Shown: positions 48,973 to 57,735, counted from the stretch's first letter. The stretch: 64,000 nt of DNA from Amycolatopsis taiwanensis DSM 45107 (GCF_000519205.1 NZ_JAFB01000040.1:21065-85064), one strand, 5' to 3'. A program made the numbers and translations. The notes: generated by a model not told the origin, from the letters alone.

Positions 48973-51318
48973 TCACGACACGTGCCAGGCGGAGGGAACG
49001 CGGTCGAGCCAGGCCGAGAACTGGTGCTCGAGCAGCGTCTGCTCGAAGCTCTGCGCGATCTTGAGGTTGTCCCTGGACTGCTCTTCCCACGCCTCGCGAT
49101 CGGTCAGCAGGTCACGCATCGCCCGCGCCAGCGCGCGGTGGTCGTCGACCGGAACCAGGCAGAACGACGGCAGGAGCTCCGGAATGGCGCCGACCCGGGT
49201 GCCGACCGCGGGCAGGGAGCGCGCCATCGCCTCGATGAGGGCCCGTGGCATGCCCTCGGCGCGCGAAGGCTGGGCGAACAGCGACGCGGAGTCCAGCAGT
49301 TCCCGGATGCAGGCCCGATCGTCGAGCACTCCGGTGAACACCACCCGTGACGCCACGCCCAGCGCATGCGCCAGCTCGATCAGCTCGCCGTGGAGACGGC
49401 CGCCGCCGATGATCGTGGCCGTGACGTCGAGCCCGTCCTCCACCAGCTCGCGGAGGGCGCGCAACAGCACGTCCTGGCCCTTGTAGTGGTTCTCCTGGTT
49501 GCCGATCGTGACCACCCGGAAGGGCGGGGGCTGCCAGACCCGGCTGTGCGCAGCCAGCGTGCCGGGGCGCAGCACGACGTTCGACATGCCGATGGTCGGC
49601 GTGCCGGGCCGTCGTGGATACCGTCGCTGGAGGGTCTGGTGCGTGGCGTAGAGCGACGCGGACGCCCCGCGCACCAGCCACCGCAGATGCCTCTCGGCAA
49701 GCGGGATGAGGCGGCGGCCCAGCGGGCCGAACACGCCGGCACGCAGCCCGTCGGCCGGGTCGGCGACAACCTCGACCGCGTAGTCGGTTCGCAGCAACCG
49801 GCACACCACCCCGGCGATCGACCCGACGACCCCGGGTACCCGGAGCACAACGGTGTCGGCTTCCACGACCGCTCGCGCCACCGCCGCGACGAGCGACGGC
49901 AGGTTGCGCAGCAGGCTGCTCGACCCGGTGTAGCAGGGCAGCGGCACCACGGTCAGCCCGCCGGGAACGGGCGGCGACTCGGCGATCCGTCGCTGGTCTC
50001 CCTGCGCGACCACGCGCACCTGGTTTCCGTCCAGGGCGTAGCGGTCCCATTTCTCGCCCCAGGTGTACGGGTCGAGGGCGGTCCACCGGCCGTCCGGCCT
50101 GCGGCCGAACCGCGACTCGGTGAAGATGCTGACCACCCGCGGCCTCAGCTCGGGCACGGTGGGCAGCCGCCTCGCCGCACGTTCGACGACGTCCGCGAGC
50201 GCCACCGACATCCGGCGCGCGTCGAAGCGACCGACGGCGAGCTGGCGGGCACTCGCCCCCCGTGCGGCCAGTTCGCCGTTACCGTGCTCGGCACAGGCTG
50301 AACGCAGCGCGGCGCCAAGAGCGGTGGAGTCGCCGCCGTGGAACACCCAGCCCGAGCCGGCGGTGACCGTCTCCGGAAGCCCACCGGCGTCGCTGACAAT
50401 GCTCGGCACCCCCATGGCGCAGGCTTCGCACACCGACCCGCCCTCGTCCGATCGCGAAGGCGAAACGTTCACGTCGGCCGCTGCGTAGTACGGGCGGATG
50501 TCCTCCACGGCGTCGATCCAGGTGACCCCGCTGTCGGCGAGATCAGTGCGGAACCGCCGGATCAGCTCCTGCCGATGCCGCTCACCCGCCGCGTCCACCC
50601 CGTCGCCGATGACGATCAGGTGGCTGTCGGGGTACTCGGCATGAAAGCCTCGCCACGCGTCAAGCAGCACGTCGTGGCCCTTCCGGCTGCACCCGGCATA
50701 AGCGGGACGTCCGGGCGGGTGCACCCGCGCGACCATGATCGCGACGAGTCCGGTGTGCGTGATCTCGAGCCGTTGCCGCAGGTGCTGGCGTACGCCCGGG
50801 GACAGGGGCTGGAAGTGCTCGAGATCGACCCCGTACGGAACGACCGGGGTCTGCGCCACGGTCCGGCCGGCGTCGCGGTAGTGCCGCGCGGCGTACTCGC
50901 TCGGCACGACGGTCATGGTGTCCAATCTGGACAGTCTCCGCTCGGCCGCACGCAGTACCGGCGACTCCAATAACCCGGTGGTCAGATACACCACGGGTAT
51001 ACCCAGGCGGATGCTCGCCAGCCGGGTCATCGGCGCGTCTTCGCAGCACAGGACGTCCGGGGCGAGCTCTCGTAGCGTGCGGTGGAACCGGAACAGCCCG
51101 GCCAAGCCGGAACCCACGGGCTGAAGCCGGAAATCGGACGGGCTGCGCAGCACCGGTACCCCGCGCTCGGTCAGCGCCGCGCGCGCATCGCCCGCACGTC
51201 CCGGGAGCACGGCGACCACCTCGTGCCCTCTGGCACGCAACTCGTCCACAAGCGACAGAGCACGGGCGGTGTCGCCGTCGCCCGCCAGTACCAGCGCCAC
51301 CCGGAGACCGGCGCTCAT
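48973..51318 (-). CDS. Dual-domain GT4 glycosyltransferase
   Basis: 781 residues, two complete GT-B glycosyltransferases in one chain. Domain 1 (about 1-385): LVLAGDGDTARALSLVDELR at the N-lobe and SPSRSDEGGSVCEACAMGVP as the C-lobe EX7E sugar-nucleotide motif. Domain 2 (about 395-781): WGEKWDRYALDGNQVRVVAQ, GNQENHYKGQDVLLRAL, then QPSRAEGMPRALIEAMARSL with its own EX7E motif. No transmembrane helix, so it is cytoplasmic and could add two successive sugars. ATG 51318 overlaps by ATGA a 72-nt micro-ORF. GT4 enzymes retain the anomeric configuration. Confidence 0.87.
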   Translation of the reverse strand: MSAGLRVALVLAGDGDTARALSLVDELRARGHEVVAVLPGRAGDARAALTERGVPVLRSPSDFRLQPVGSGLAGLFRFHRTLRELAPDVLCCEDAPMTRLASIRLGIPVVYLTTGLLESPVLRAAERRLSRLDTMTVVPSEYAARHYRDAGRTVAQTPVVPYGVDLEHFQPLSPGVRQHLRQRLEITHTGLVAIMVARVHPPGRPAYAGCSRKGHDVLLDAWRGFHAEYPDSHLIVIGDGVDAAGERHRQELIRRFRTDLADSGVTWIDAVEDIRPYYAAADVNVSPSRSDEGGSVCEACAMGVPSIVSDAGGLPETVTAGSGWVFHGGDSTALGAALRSACAEHGNGELAARGASARQLAVGRFDARRMSVALADVVERAARRLPTVPELRPRVVSIFTESRFGRRPDGRWTALDPYTWGEKWDRYALDGNQVRVVAQGDQRRIAESPPVPGGLTVVPLPCYTGSSSLLRNLPSLVAAVARAVVEADTVVLRVPGVVGSIAGVVCRLLRTDYAVEVVADPADGLRAGVFGPLGRRLIPLAERHLRWLVRGASASLYATHQTLQRRYPRRPGTPTIGMSNVVLRPGTLAAHSRVWQPPPFRVVTIGNQENHYKGQDVLLRALRELVEDGLDVTATIIGGGRLHGELIELAHALGVASRVVFTGVLDDRACIRELLDSASLFAQPSRAEGMPRALIEAMARSLPAVGTRVGAIPELLPSFCLVPVDDHRALARAMRDLLTDREAWEEQSRDNLKIAQSFEQTLLEHQFSAWLDRVPSAWHVS

Positions 51319-51386
51319 GTTCGACCCGCCACGAGCAAGGCGCCGTGATCACCCTGATTGCCGCGACTCGGCCCAGAACTGTTCAT
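51315..51386 (-). CDS. Micro-ORF A: 23-residue peptide coupled to both neighbours
   Basis: ATG 51386-51384 overlaps the DegT stop (ATGA) and TGA 51317-51315 overlaps the glycosyltransferase start (ATGA). The 23-residue peptide begins MNSSGPSRGNQGD and has LLVAG near its end. A second micro-ORF of exactly the same length, with the same double overlap and the shared RGNQGD and LL, lies at 54010-54081. Third-base differences inside the shared part (CAG/CAA, GAT/GAC, TTG/CTA) are synonymous, favouring a translated product. No ribosome-binding site of its own; it would depend on coupling. Function unknown. Confidence 0.6.
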   Translation of the reverse strand: MNSSGPSRGNQGDHGALLVAGRT

Positions 51387-52588
51387 GTCGTCGCAGCCTT
51401 GAGCACCTTGGTCACCGCCGACACCACTTCCATCATGTCGCTGGTGTTCAGGCCGGGATGGACCGGCAGGGTCAGCGAGGTCTGGCCGAGTTCGGCGGCC
51501 ACCGGCAGCCGGGCGGGGGCGCCCTCGACCCCTTCGAAGGCACGTTCGCGATAGACCTCCGCACAACCGCCGAAACCGCACGGGATGCCCTCGGCCATGA
51601 TCGCGGCCACGATCCGGTCGCGGTTCCAGCCGCGCCCGAGCTGCTCGGGCCGGATATGTGCGTAGAACCGGTGATAGGAATGCTCGATGTGTGCGGGCGG
51701 GTCCTCGACCCGGATCCCGGCCTGGCCGCGCAGCACGTCCAACAGGACACCGGCGTTGGCCTGCCGCTGCTTCACCCAGTTGGCCAGCTTGGTCAGCTGG
51801 AGGCGGCCCACGGCGGCCTGAATCTCGGTGATCCGCGCGTTGGTCCCGAAGCTGTCGTGCAGCCACCGCGACCGTGGCTGGTGCGGGCTCCGGTGCATTT
51901 CCGCCACGTTCTTGCCGTGGTCCTTCAGTTCCCAGCAGCGCCGCCACAGTTTCAGGTCGGAGGTGGTGACGGCGCCGCCCTCCCCGGCGGTGGTGATGAT
52001 CTTGTCGTCACAGAACGACCAGACCGCCATGTCCCCGAAACTGCCGACCGGCTGGCCGAAGTACCGCGCGCCGTGCGCCTGCGAGCAGTCCTCGATCACC
52101 CGGATGCCACGGTTCTCGGTGAGCTGCAGCAAGGTGGCGATCTCGGCCGGGTGTCCGGCGAAATGGACCGCGACGACCGCGCGCGTGCGCTCGGACAGCA
52201 CCGCCTCGACGGTTTCCGCGGTCAGGCACTGGGTGCGCAACTCGACGTCGGCGACCACCGGTTTCGCTCCACAATGGACAACCGCGCTGGGCACGGCGAA
52301 CACGGTGGTGGCGGGCACGATCACCTCGTCGCCCTGCCCGATGCCGAGCGCGCGTAACGCGAGCTCCAGCGCCACGGTCTCGTTCGACATCGCCACCGCG
52401 TAGCGGGTGCCGGCCGCCGAAGCGAACTCGTGCTCGAACGCGCGGCCGTGCGGCCCCGTCCAGTAGTTCACCCGGCCGGAATTCAGTACTTCCCGGACCG
52501 CGGCGATTTCCTCACCGTCGAAGATGGGCCAGGTCGGCATCGGAGTCGTGCGTACCGGCCGGCCGCCGTCGATAGCTAATGCGATCAA
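51383..52588 (-). CDS. DegT/DnrJ/EryC1/StrS family sugar aminotransferase
   Basis: 401 residues, PLP enzyme that aminates a keto-sugar nucleotide. NYWTGPHGRAFEHEFASAAG near the N-terminus, GDEVIVPATTVFAVPSAVVH, VIEDCSQAHGARYFGQPVG (PLP Asp) and the Schiff-base Lys about 196 in SFCDDKIITTAGEGGAVTT. TTG 52588 is preceded by a strong GGGAGGCG. Acting with the CapD-type dehydratase it could make a 4-amino-4,6-dideoxy sugar, as in UDP-bacillosamine-type pathways; this is inference. A perfect hairpin separates it from the dehydrogenase gene upstream, and micro-ORF A is coupled to its end. Confidence 0.9.
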   Translation of the reverse strand: MIALAIDGGRPVRTTPMPTWPIFDGEEIAAVREVLNSGRVNYWTGPHGRAFEHEFASAAGTRYAVAMSNETVALELALRALGIGQGDEVIVPATTVFAVPSAVVHCGAKPVVADVELRTQCLTAETVEAVLSERTRAVVAVHFAGHPAEIATLLQLTENRGIRVIEDCSQAHGARYFGQPVGSFGDMAVWSFCDDKIITTAGEGGAVTTSDLKLWRRCWELKDHGKNVAEMHRSPHQPRSRWLHDSFGTNARITEIQAAVGRLQLTKLANWVKQRQANAGVLLDVLRGQAGIRVEDPPAHIEHSYHRFYAHIRPEQLGRGWNRDRIVAAIMAEGIPCGFGGCAEVYRERAFEGVEGAPARLPVAAELGQTSLTLPVHPGLNTSDMMEVVSAVTKVLKAATT

Positions 52589-52674
52589 TGTCGCCTCCCG
52601 TTGGTCGAAGGGATGCCTCCGAACCGGGCGACGCGCCTGGCGTCCGGGCCCGGTTGCTCATAACGGGGGAGACC

Positions 52675-52715
52675 CGCTTGACCTTCCGGGCCCCCTGCGC
52701 CCGGAAGGTCAAGCG
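52675..52715 (-). terminator. Perfect 16-bp hairpin inside the polysaccharide cluster
   Basis: CGCTTGACCTTCCGGG (52675-52690) and its exact complement (52700-52715) enclose a 9-base loop, 15 bases after the dehydrogenase stop. It probably ends or attenuates the promoter-distal transcript, so DegT and the genes after it may have a separate promoter or reduced expression. Confidence 0.7.
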
Positions 52716-52729
52716 AGGGGAAGTAGTAG

Positions 52730-54013
52730 TCACAGGTATTCCACCTGGCTTCCGCGTAAGCGATGCCGCGTGTCGAACGCCAGTTGGGACTCGCGTTCGA
52801 CGAGTTCGTAGTCGATGTCGTCGTGGTCGGTGAGCAGCACGACCGCGTCGGCCTGGCGCAGGCAGGATTCGGACAGTTCGACGAGCTTGACCGCAGCCGG
52901 ACAGCGGTGCGGCTCCACGTGGGAGTCCACCGCCCGGAGCACCGCGCCCCGCTCGGCCAGCAGCGCGCTCACCCGCAGCGCCGGCGACTCACCGATGTCA
53001 CCGGTGTTGGCTTCGGCGGCCAGGCCGAGCAACGTGATCACGCTGCCGGACAGGTCCTTCTGCCGCGCCTCGAGTGCCGCGGCGAGCCGTTCGACCAGGT
53101 AATCGGGCATGTGTTCGTTGAGGTCGTTGGCCAGCCCGGCCAGCCGGAAGTCACGCTCGGCGAGCCGGGGCGCTCGCCACGGCGGGCAGCCGGGCCCCAC
53201 CGGCAGGCAGTGGCCGCCGACGCCGGGCCCCGGCTGGAACGCCAGGAAGCCGAAGGGCTTGGTCGTGGCGGCGTCGATGGCCTTCCACACGTCCACGTCG
53301 AGCTGATGCGCGAACATCGCCATCTCGTTGGCCAGTGCGAGGTTGACGTGCTCGAAGGTGTCCTCCAGCAGCTTGGCGAGCTCCGCCTCCCGGACGGTCT
53401 CCACCGGCACCGTCTTGTCGACCAGAATGTCGTAAAGGGCCCGGACCGTCACCAGCGACTGATCGTCCACTCCGGACACCAGCTTCGGGGTGTTCTCGAA
53501 GGTCCACTTCGGATTTCCGGGGCGGGCCCGGGACGGGCTGTATCCCACCGAGAAGTCCGTCCCCGCGGCCAGGCCGCTGCCCTTCTCCAGCAAGGGAACG
53601 ACGATTTCCTCGGTGGTGCCTGGATAGCACGCCGACTCCAGCACGACCGTGGCCCCGGCGCGCAGTTGCGGCGCGATGCCCTCGACCGCGGACTCCAGGA
53701 AACCGAAATCGGGCGCCGAGTTCCGGACCGGAACCGGCACGGTGATGATCGCCGCGTCGAATGTCTCGATCTCGTCGTAGCAGACCGTGGGGCGATACCG
53801 TCCGGTGGCCAGTGCCTGGCAAACGTCCACGTCCCCAATACCGTCTACATAGGACCTTCCGGCCTTCAGCGACCACACGCGCACCGCGTCCACGTCGAGC
53901 CCGACGACGCAGTACCCCGCGGACACCGCGCGCATGGCCACTGGCAACCCGACGTGTCCCTGGCCGACCACGACCAGCCGGGTGTGCTCGGTCAACTGCC
54001 TGTCACGACTCAT
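52730..54013 (-). CDS. Nucleotide-sugar dehydrogenase (UDP-ManNAc/GlcNAc type)
   Basis: 427 residues; oxidises a UDP-sugar C6 alcohol to the uronic acid with two NAD. N-terminal Rossmann VVVGQGHVGLPVAMRAVSAG, then PDFGFLESAVEGIAPQLRAG, ESACYPGTTEEIV, and LAKLLEDTFEHVNLALANEM (catalytic Lys/Asn helix). The catalytic Cys is in GPGVGGHCLPVGPG (about residue 268). The usual D after GGHCxPV/I is Gly here, and the following 'PYFLSW'-type segment is GCPPWRAP, so substrate binding may be altered. ATG 54013 overlaps micro-ORF B by ATGA and has GGAGA upstream. Confidence 0.87.
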   Translation of the reverse strand: MSRDRQLTEHTRLVVVGQGHVGLPVAMRAVSAGYCVVGLDVDAVRVWSLKAGRSYVDGIGDVDVCQALATGRYRPTVCYDEIETFDAAIITVPVPVRNSAPDFGFLESAVEGIAPQLRAGATVVLESACYPGTTEEIVVPLLEKGSGLAAGTDFSVGYSPSRARPGNPKWTFENTPKLVSGVDDQSLVTVRALYDILVDKTVPVETVREAELAKLLEDTFEHVNLALANEMAMFAHQLDVDVWKAIDAATTKPFGFLAFQPGPGVGGHCLPVGPGCPPWRAPRLAERDFRLAGLANDLNEHMPDYLVERLAAALEARQKDLSGSVITLLGLAAEANTGDIGESPALRVSALLAERGAVLRAVDSHVEPHRCPAAVKLVELSESCLRQADAVVLLTDHDDIDYELVERESQLAFDTRHRLRGSQVEYL

Positions 54014-54081
54014 GCTTGTTTCTCCGCGAGTAGGCCACAGTAGTCACCTTGATTGCCGCGCCTCGACACAGGACTGCTCAT
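54010..54081 (-). CDS. Micro-ORF B: 23-residue peptide coupled to both neighbours
   Basis: ATG 54081-54079 overlaps the epimerase stop and TGA 54012-54010 overlaps the dehydrogenase start, both as ATGA. The 23-residue peptide begins MSSPVSRRGNQGD and has LLAEK near its end. It is a homologue of micro-ORF A (51315-51386), with identical length. GAGGTG lies 4-9 bases before the ATG, a usable ribosome-binding site, and GGAGA for the next gene lies inside its last codons. Function unknown; it might be a small protein or a coupling device. Confidence 0.6.
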   Translation of the reverse strand: MSSPVSRRGNQGDYCGLLAEKQA

Positions 54082-54902
54082 GCCGGCACCTCGTCCTTGC
54101 CCGGCCTGGCGGCGACGTGGCGTTCCAGCCAGGAAAGCGTGCGCAGCAGCCCGTGGGCGAGCGGAACGGGCCGGATCGCCGGAAACAGCACCGGCAGTTC
54201 GCTCGGCTCGGGCGGGCGCCGACTCACCTCGTCGCCGCGCGGTGGCAGGTAGTCGACGTCCAGGCTGTGCCCGAGCAGATCCGACAGGATGGTCACGACC
54301 TCATTTATCGAGGCGGGCGTGCCGAAGGCCAGATTCACCGGCGTCGCCTTGGCCATCCGGCACTCGACCGCCTCGGCCAGCACCTCGACCGCTGAGGTGA
54401 CGAAGGTGAAGTCCGACAGCTGCGCACCGTCGCCGTGCACGGTCAGCGGCCGGCCACGGAGCGCGTCGCAGATGAGTGAGGGGATGACGGCCCGGGGATG
54501 CCAGGGGTTCTGCAGCGGGCCGAAGACATGCGAGAGCCGGAAGGCACAGCATTGCGAACCGGCAGGTACCTGCTGGGGGACGGTGTGGGAGCAGATCACT
54601 ACGTGGGCTCCGGTCTCCCGGGCGACCTCGAGCACGGTCGCCATGCCGAAGGCGTCGGCGTCACGGCCACGGCCCGGGTCCGCGGCGTGGACGATCGAGC
54701 CCGCGCCCGCGCAGGCGGCGGAAACCGCACCGTGGTCGAGCACGGAGCCGATCCGCACCTCGACCCGCAACCCGGACAGGTTGTCGAGCCGGCCGGTGCT
54801 CAGGTTGTCCAGCACGACGACCTCGAAGCCGGGCCGGCGCAGCAGTTCCCGGCACAGGTTGGCGCCGATGAACCCGGCGCCCCCGGTGACCACGATCTTC
54901 AT
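54078..54902 (-). CDS. Epimerase/dehydratase-like protein lacking the YxxxK segment
   Basis: 274 residues, extended-SDR fold. Rossmann GGAGFIGANLCRELLRRPG (8 onwards), VVLDNLSTGRLDNL, then a shortened active-site region: VVICSHTVPQQVPAGSQCCA, directly followed by FRLSHVFGPLQNPWHPRAVI. Between the SS/ST strand and the RLxxVxGP strand, functional relatives have about 25-30 further residues including the catalytic Tyr and Lys, and these are absent. The rest (GDGAQLSDFTFVTSAVEVLA) is intact and the frame is open. ATG 54902 overlaps the CapD stop. Probably a catalytically impaired or non-enzymatic sugar-nucleotide-binding protein. Confidence 0.8.
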   Translation of the reverse strand: MKIVVTGGAGFIGANLCRELLRRPGFEVVVLDNLSTGRLDNLSGLRVEVRIGSVLDHGAVSAACAGAGSIVHAADPGRGRDADAFGMATVLEVARETGAHVVICSHTVPQQVPAGSQCCAFRLSHVFGPLQNPWHPRAVIPSLICDALRGRPLTVHGDGAQLSDFTFVTSAVEVLAEAVECRMAKATPVNLAFGTPASINEVVTILSDLLGHSLDVDYLPPRGDEVSRRPPEPSELPVLFPAIRPVPLAHGLLRTLSWLERHVAARPGKDEVPA

Positions 54903-56803
54903 CGGTGCTCGACGTCCTTTCCGGACCGCCCGGCCGCGATCACCCGGATCCCCGTCATCTCGGCCGGGCTGGCTGCGCGCGGGGCGATGATCCGCGGGCA
55001 CTCGACCAGTTCGGCCATCGCGGCGGCGCTGCCCAACCGGGCACACCGGTCCAACGCGGTCTGCGGCGCCAGCGGCGGAACGTGGAGGTGGGAGACCGCC
55101 GGATGCACCGGGCGGCGATCCTGCTCGCCGGTGCCGAACAGACGCTCGTGCAGGTGCTCTCCCCGGCCCAGTCCGGTGTAGACGATCGGCGAGTCGGCGC
55201 AGGAGAAGGCGACGAGCAACTCGGCGAGTTCACCGAGGCGGGTGGGCGCGCCGAGGTCGAGCGTCAGGACGTCGCCGGAGCGACCGATGGCCGCGGCCAG
55301 GATGAGGAGTCGCACGGCTTCCGGGATCGTCATGAAGAAGCGGGTGGCGTCCGGATGCGACACCGTCACCGGGCGGCCTGCGGCGATCTGTTCGACGAAG
55401 GTGTCCAGCACCGAGCCGCGCGTACCCAGGACTTCGCCCAGCCGCACGGATACGTACCCGCCGTCGGTCCGGCCCGCGGCGTCGGCGACCAGACGCTCGG
55501 TGATCCGCTTGGCACGGCCCAGCACGCTGGTCGGGTTCGCGGCCTTGATCGTGGAGACGTTGACGAACCGGCGAACCCCCGCCAGCCTGGCCGCTTCCAG
55601 CAGGTTCAGCGTGCCGAGCACGTTGGTCTTCCATGCCTGTCCGGGATATCGCTCCAGCACGGCCAGTTGCTTCAGCCCCGCCGCGTGGAAGACCACGTCC
55701 GGGCGCAGGTCGCCCAAGAGCGCGGACATCCCGTCGGTGTCGGTGATGTCGCCGAGGACCACGTCCGGCGAGTCCAGGCGAGCCTCACCGTGGAGGGACA
55801 ACCGCAGCGCGTGCAACGCGGACTCGTCGGAATCCAGCAGGACCAGTTGCGCCGGGCCGAGCTCGTGGACCTGGCGGCACAGCTCGGAGCCGATCGAGCC
55901 GCCGGCGCCGGCGACCAGCACGCGCTTTCCCCGCAGACAGCCGGAAACCGACTCGACGGCGATCTCGATCGGCGGGCGGCCGAGCAACTCGGCGACGTCG
56001 AGTTCACGCGGATTCACCACGCGGGTCCACGGCCGGAGCTGCTCGCTCAGCGGCGGCACCGTCATGACGTCGAGGCGCACGGTCCGGGCGAGCGATTTGA
56101 CCGCGTTGATCTTGGCTGGGGCGGCGTTTCCGAACGCCACGACGAGCTGCTGGGCCCGCGTTTTCCGGGCCACGGAGGCGAGTTCGCGCCAGGTGCCGCG
56201 CACGGGGACGCCGGAGATCCGGGTATGGCGCAGCGCGGGATCGTCGTCGAGCAAGGCGACCGGGAGAGCGTTCCCGGCGGCCCCGGAGAGCATGGCGCGG
56301 ACGAGCTCGCGGCCCCGCATGCCGGCGCCGTAGACGATCACCCGCCGCGCCGAGTCGGCCTGCGGCCTGGCCTTGCGGGCACGGTGGTGCCGCACAGCCA
56401 GCCGGGCGGCCACGGACAGGACCATCGCCAGGCAGGCCGCGATGAACGGCACCGAACGCGGCACCGGCGGTTTGCCGAGGGATTCCAAGCCCTGCAAGGA
56501 AAGGCAGACTATCCCGCTCACCAAGGCCAGCTTGAGCACCTCGTCGAGGCTGCCGATCGGGTACCGGCCCAGGTACAGGTGCGTGGCGATCCCGGCGATC
56601 CAGACCACGGCGACCGTCGCCGAGATGATGCGCGCCAGGCCGAGCGAATCGACCCGGTCGAGGGCGAACTCGTAGCGCAACCACGTCGCCCCGGTCAGCC
56701 CGACCGCCCAGGCGCCGGCGTCGACCATCGGGATACCGGCTCGGCCAAGCCACCGTGGCGTAGACACGCAGCTCAGCGGAAAAAAGATCGAAGTGGATCG
56801 CAT
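54899..56803 (-). CDS. CapD/FlaA1-type membrane nucleotide-sugar 4,6-dehydratase
   Basis: 634 residues. Four N-terminal membrane helices (about 15-150; VDAGAWAVGLTGATWLRYEF) precede a Rossmann-like linker (RRVIVYGAGMRGRELVRAML). The catalytic C-domain begins VLVAGAGGSIGSELCRQVHE (about 300), with NVSTIKAANPTSVLGRAKR: the position of the catalytic Tyr/Met of the family is Leu, followed by xxxK. FFMTIPEAVRLLILAAAI and GEHLHERLF are usual for UDP-GlcNAc C6-dehydratases (WbpM/CapD). ATG 56803 follows GGGAGAAC. It starts a run of tightly overlapping genes. Confidence 0.9.
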   Translation of the reverse strand: MRSTSIFFPLSCVSTPRWLGRAGIPMVDAGAWAVGLTGATWLRYEFALDRVDSLGLARIISATVAVVWIAGIATHLYLGRYPIGSLDEVLKLALVSGIVCLSLQGLESLGKPPVPRSVPFIAACLAMVLSVAARLAVRHHRARKARPQADSARRVIVYGAGMRGRELVRAMLSGAAGNALPVALLDDDPALRHTRISGVPVRGTWRELASVARKTRAQQLVVAFGNAAPAKINAVKSLARTVRLDVMTVPPLSEQLRPWTRVVNPRELDVAELLGRPPIEIAVESVSGCLRGKRVLVAGAGGSIGSELCRQVHELGPAQLVLLDSDESALHALRLSLHGEARLDSPDVVLGDITDTDGMSALLGDLRPDVVFHAAGLKQLAVLERYPGQAWKTNVLGTLNLLEAARLAGVRRFVNVSTIKAANPTSVLGRAKRITERLVADAAGRTDGGYVSVRLGEVLGTRGSVLDTFVEQIAAGRPVTVSHPDATRFFMTIPEAVRLLILAAAIGRSGDVLTLDLGAPTRLGELAELLVAFSCADSPIVYTGLGRGEHLHERLFGTGEQDRRPVHPAVSHLHVPPLAPQTALDRCARLGSAAAMAELVECPRIIAPRAASPAEMTGIRVIAAGRSGKDVEHR

Positions 56804-56948
56804 GGATCGCTGTTCTCCCTTGAATGCGCCCGGCAATGACTGCCGTGAACGCCCCAGGATGCCGCGGGGTCTGGGGAGACATCGGGGATCTTGTCCGACC
56901 TTGGTAACGATGATCGTAACAGTTTTCCGGGCTCTTACGGTAAACACG

Positions 56949-57611
56949 TCACCTTATCGAGTCGATCCGGGGAATCCTGTTACTCAACGTTCTCCTGGTA
57001 TTCCTCGAAGATCCGAGCAACGCGACAAAGTGCCGCAGGGATTCGGCGATCATCCTGGCCGCATCGCGATGGGCGGCCGGCCCGAGCGTGATCGGATCCG
57101 GAATCGCGTCCTCTTCGGGCGAGACGTAACGGGAGGTGCCGCGCAGCCGGCGGGCCGCGGCGGCAGCGGCCCTGGCGCGCTCCACCGGGTCGTCCGGGAG
57201 CGTGCGCGGGCCGACCCCCTCGAGCAGCCTGACCAGCTCACGCAGGCAGAAGGTGGTGCGCAGGGCGGAGGGCTGCAGTTCGACCGCCAGCTTGCGGTGC
57301 TGCCGTTCCGCGGTGAGCACGAGGTCCGCGCCGGCCACCGTGTCGGCGTCGAGGGTGCGCGCGCTGAACTCGCCGGCGACGCCGGCCATCCCCCACCGGG
57401 CCAGTTCGGCTCGGGTGAACGGATGCATGGTGGCGCCGGGCACGGCTTCGGTGCCGGCACTGGCCACAATGAACCGGGAGGCGTTCACCACCCCGAGCCG
57501 CTCCCGCAGCAAATGGCGCGCGAGAATTTCGGCGAATGCCGATCGGCAGACTCCCCCGGTGCAGACGAAAAGAATCCGGTAAGTCGAGTGTTGGACAAGA
57601 TTCGGGATCAT
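56949..57611 (-). CDS. Low-molecular-weight protein tyrosine phosphatase
   Basis: 220 residues. The P-loop CTGGVCRSAFAE (Cys17, Arg23, Ser24) differs from the usual CTGNICRS at two positions. The general acid Asp is in IPDPITLG. The C-terminal ~50 residues after the fold are extra. With the BY-kinase upstream it forms a Wzb/Wzc-like phosphatase/kinase pair setting the phosphorylation of the tyrosine cluster during polysaccharide assembly. ATG 57611 is the likely start. Confidence 0.88.
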   Translation of the reverse strand: MIPNLVQHSTYRILFVCTGGVCRSAFAEILARHLLRERLGVVNASRFIVASAGTEAVPGATMHPFTRAELARWGMAGVAGEFSARTLDADTVAGADLVLTAERQHRKLAVELQPSALRTTFCLRELVRLLEGVGPRTLPDDPVERARAAAAAARRLRGTSRYVSPEEDAIPDPITLGPAAHRDAARMIAESLRHFVALLGSSRNTRRTLSNRIPRIDSIR

Positions 57612-57735
57612 GGACTGGCGCCACCTTGCGTGTCGGCGGGATATTTTTGTGGACAACGCCCGGGATCGCCGTCGCCGACCGGTTTCCATCGCGATCACCG
57701 GTCCTTTTGCCTCAGCAGGCCGGGGTTGCCGACCG

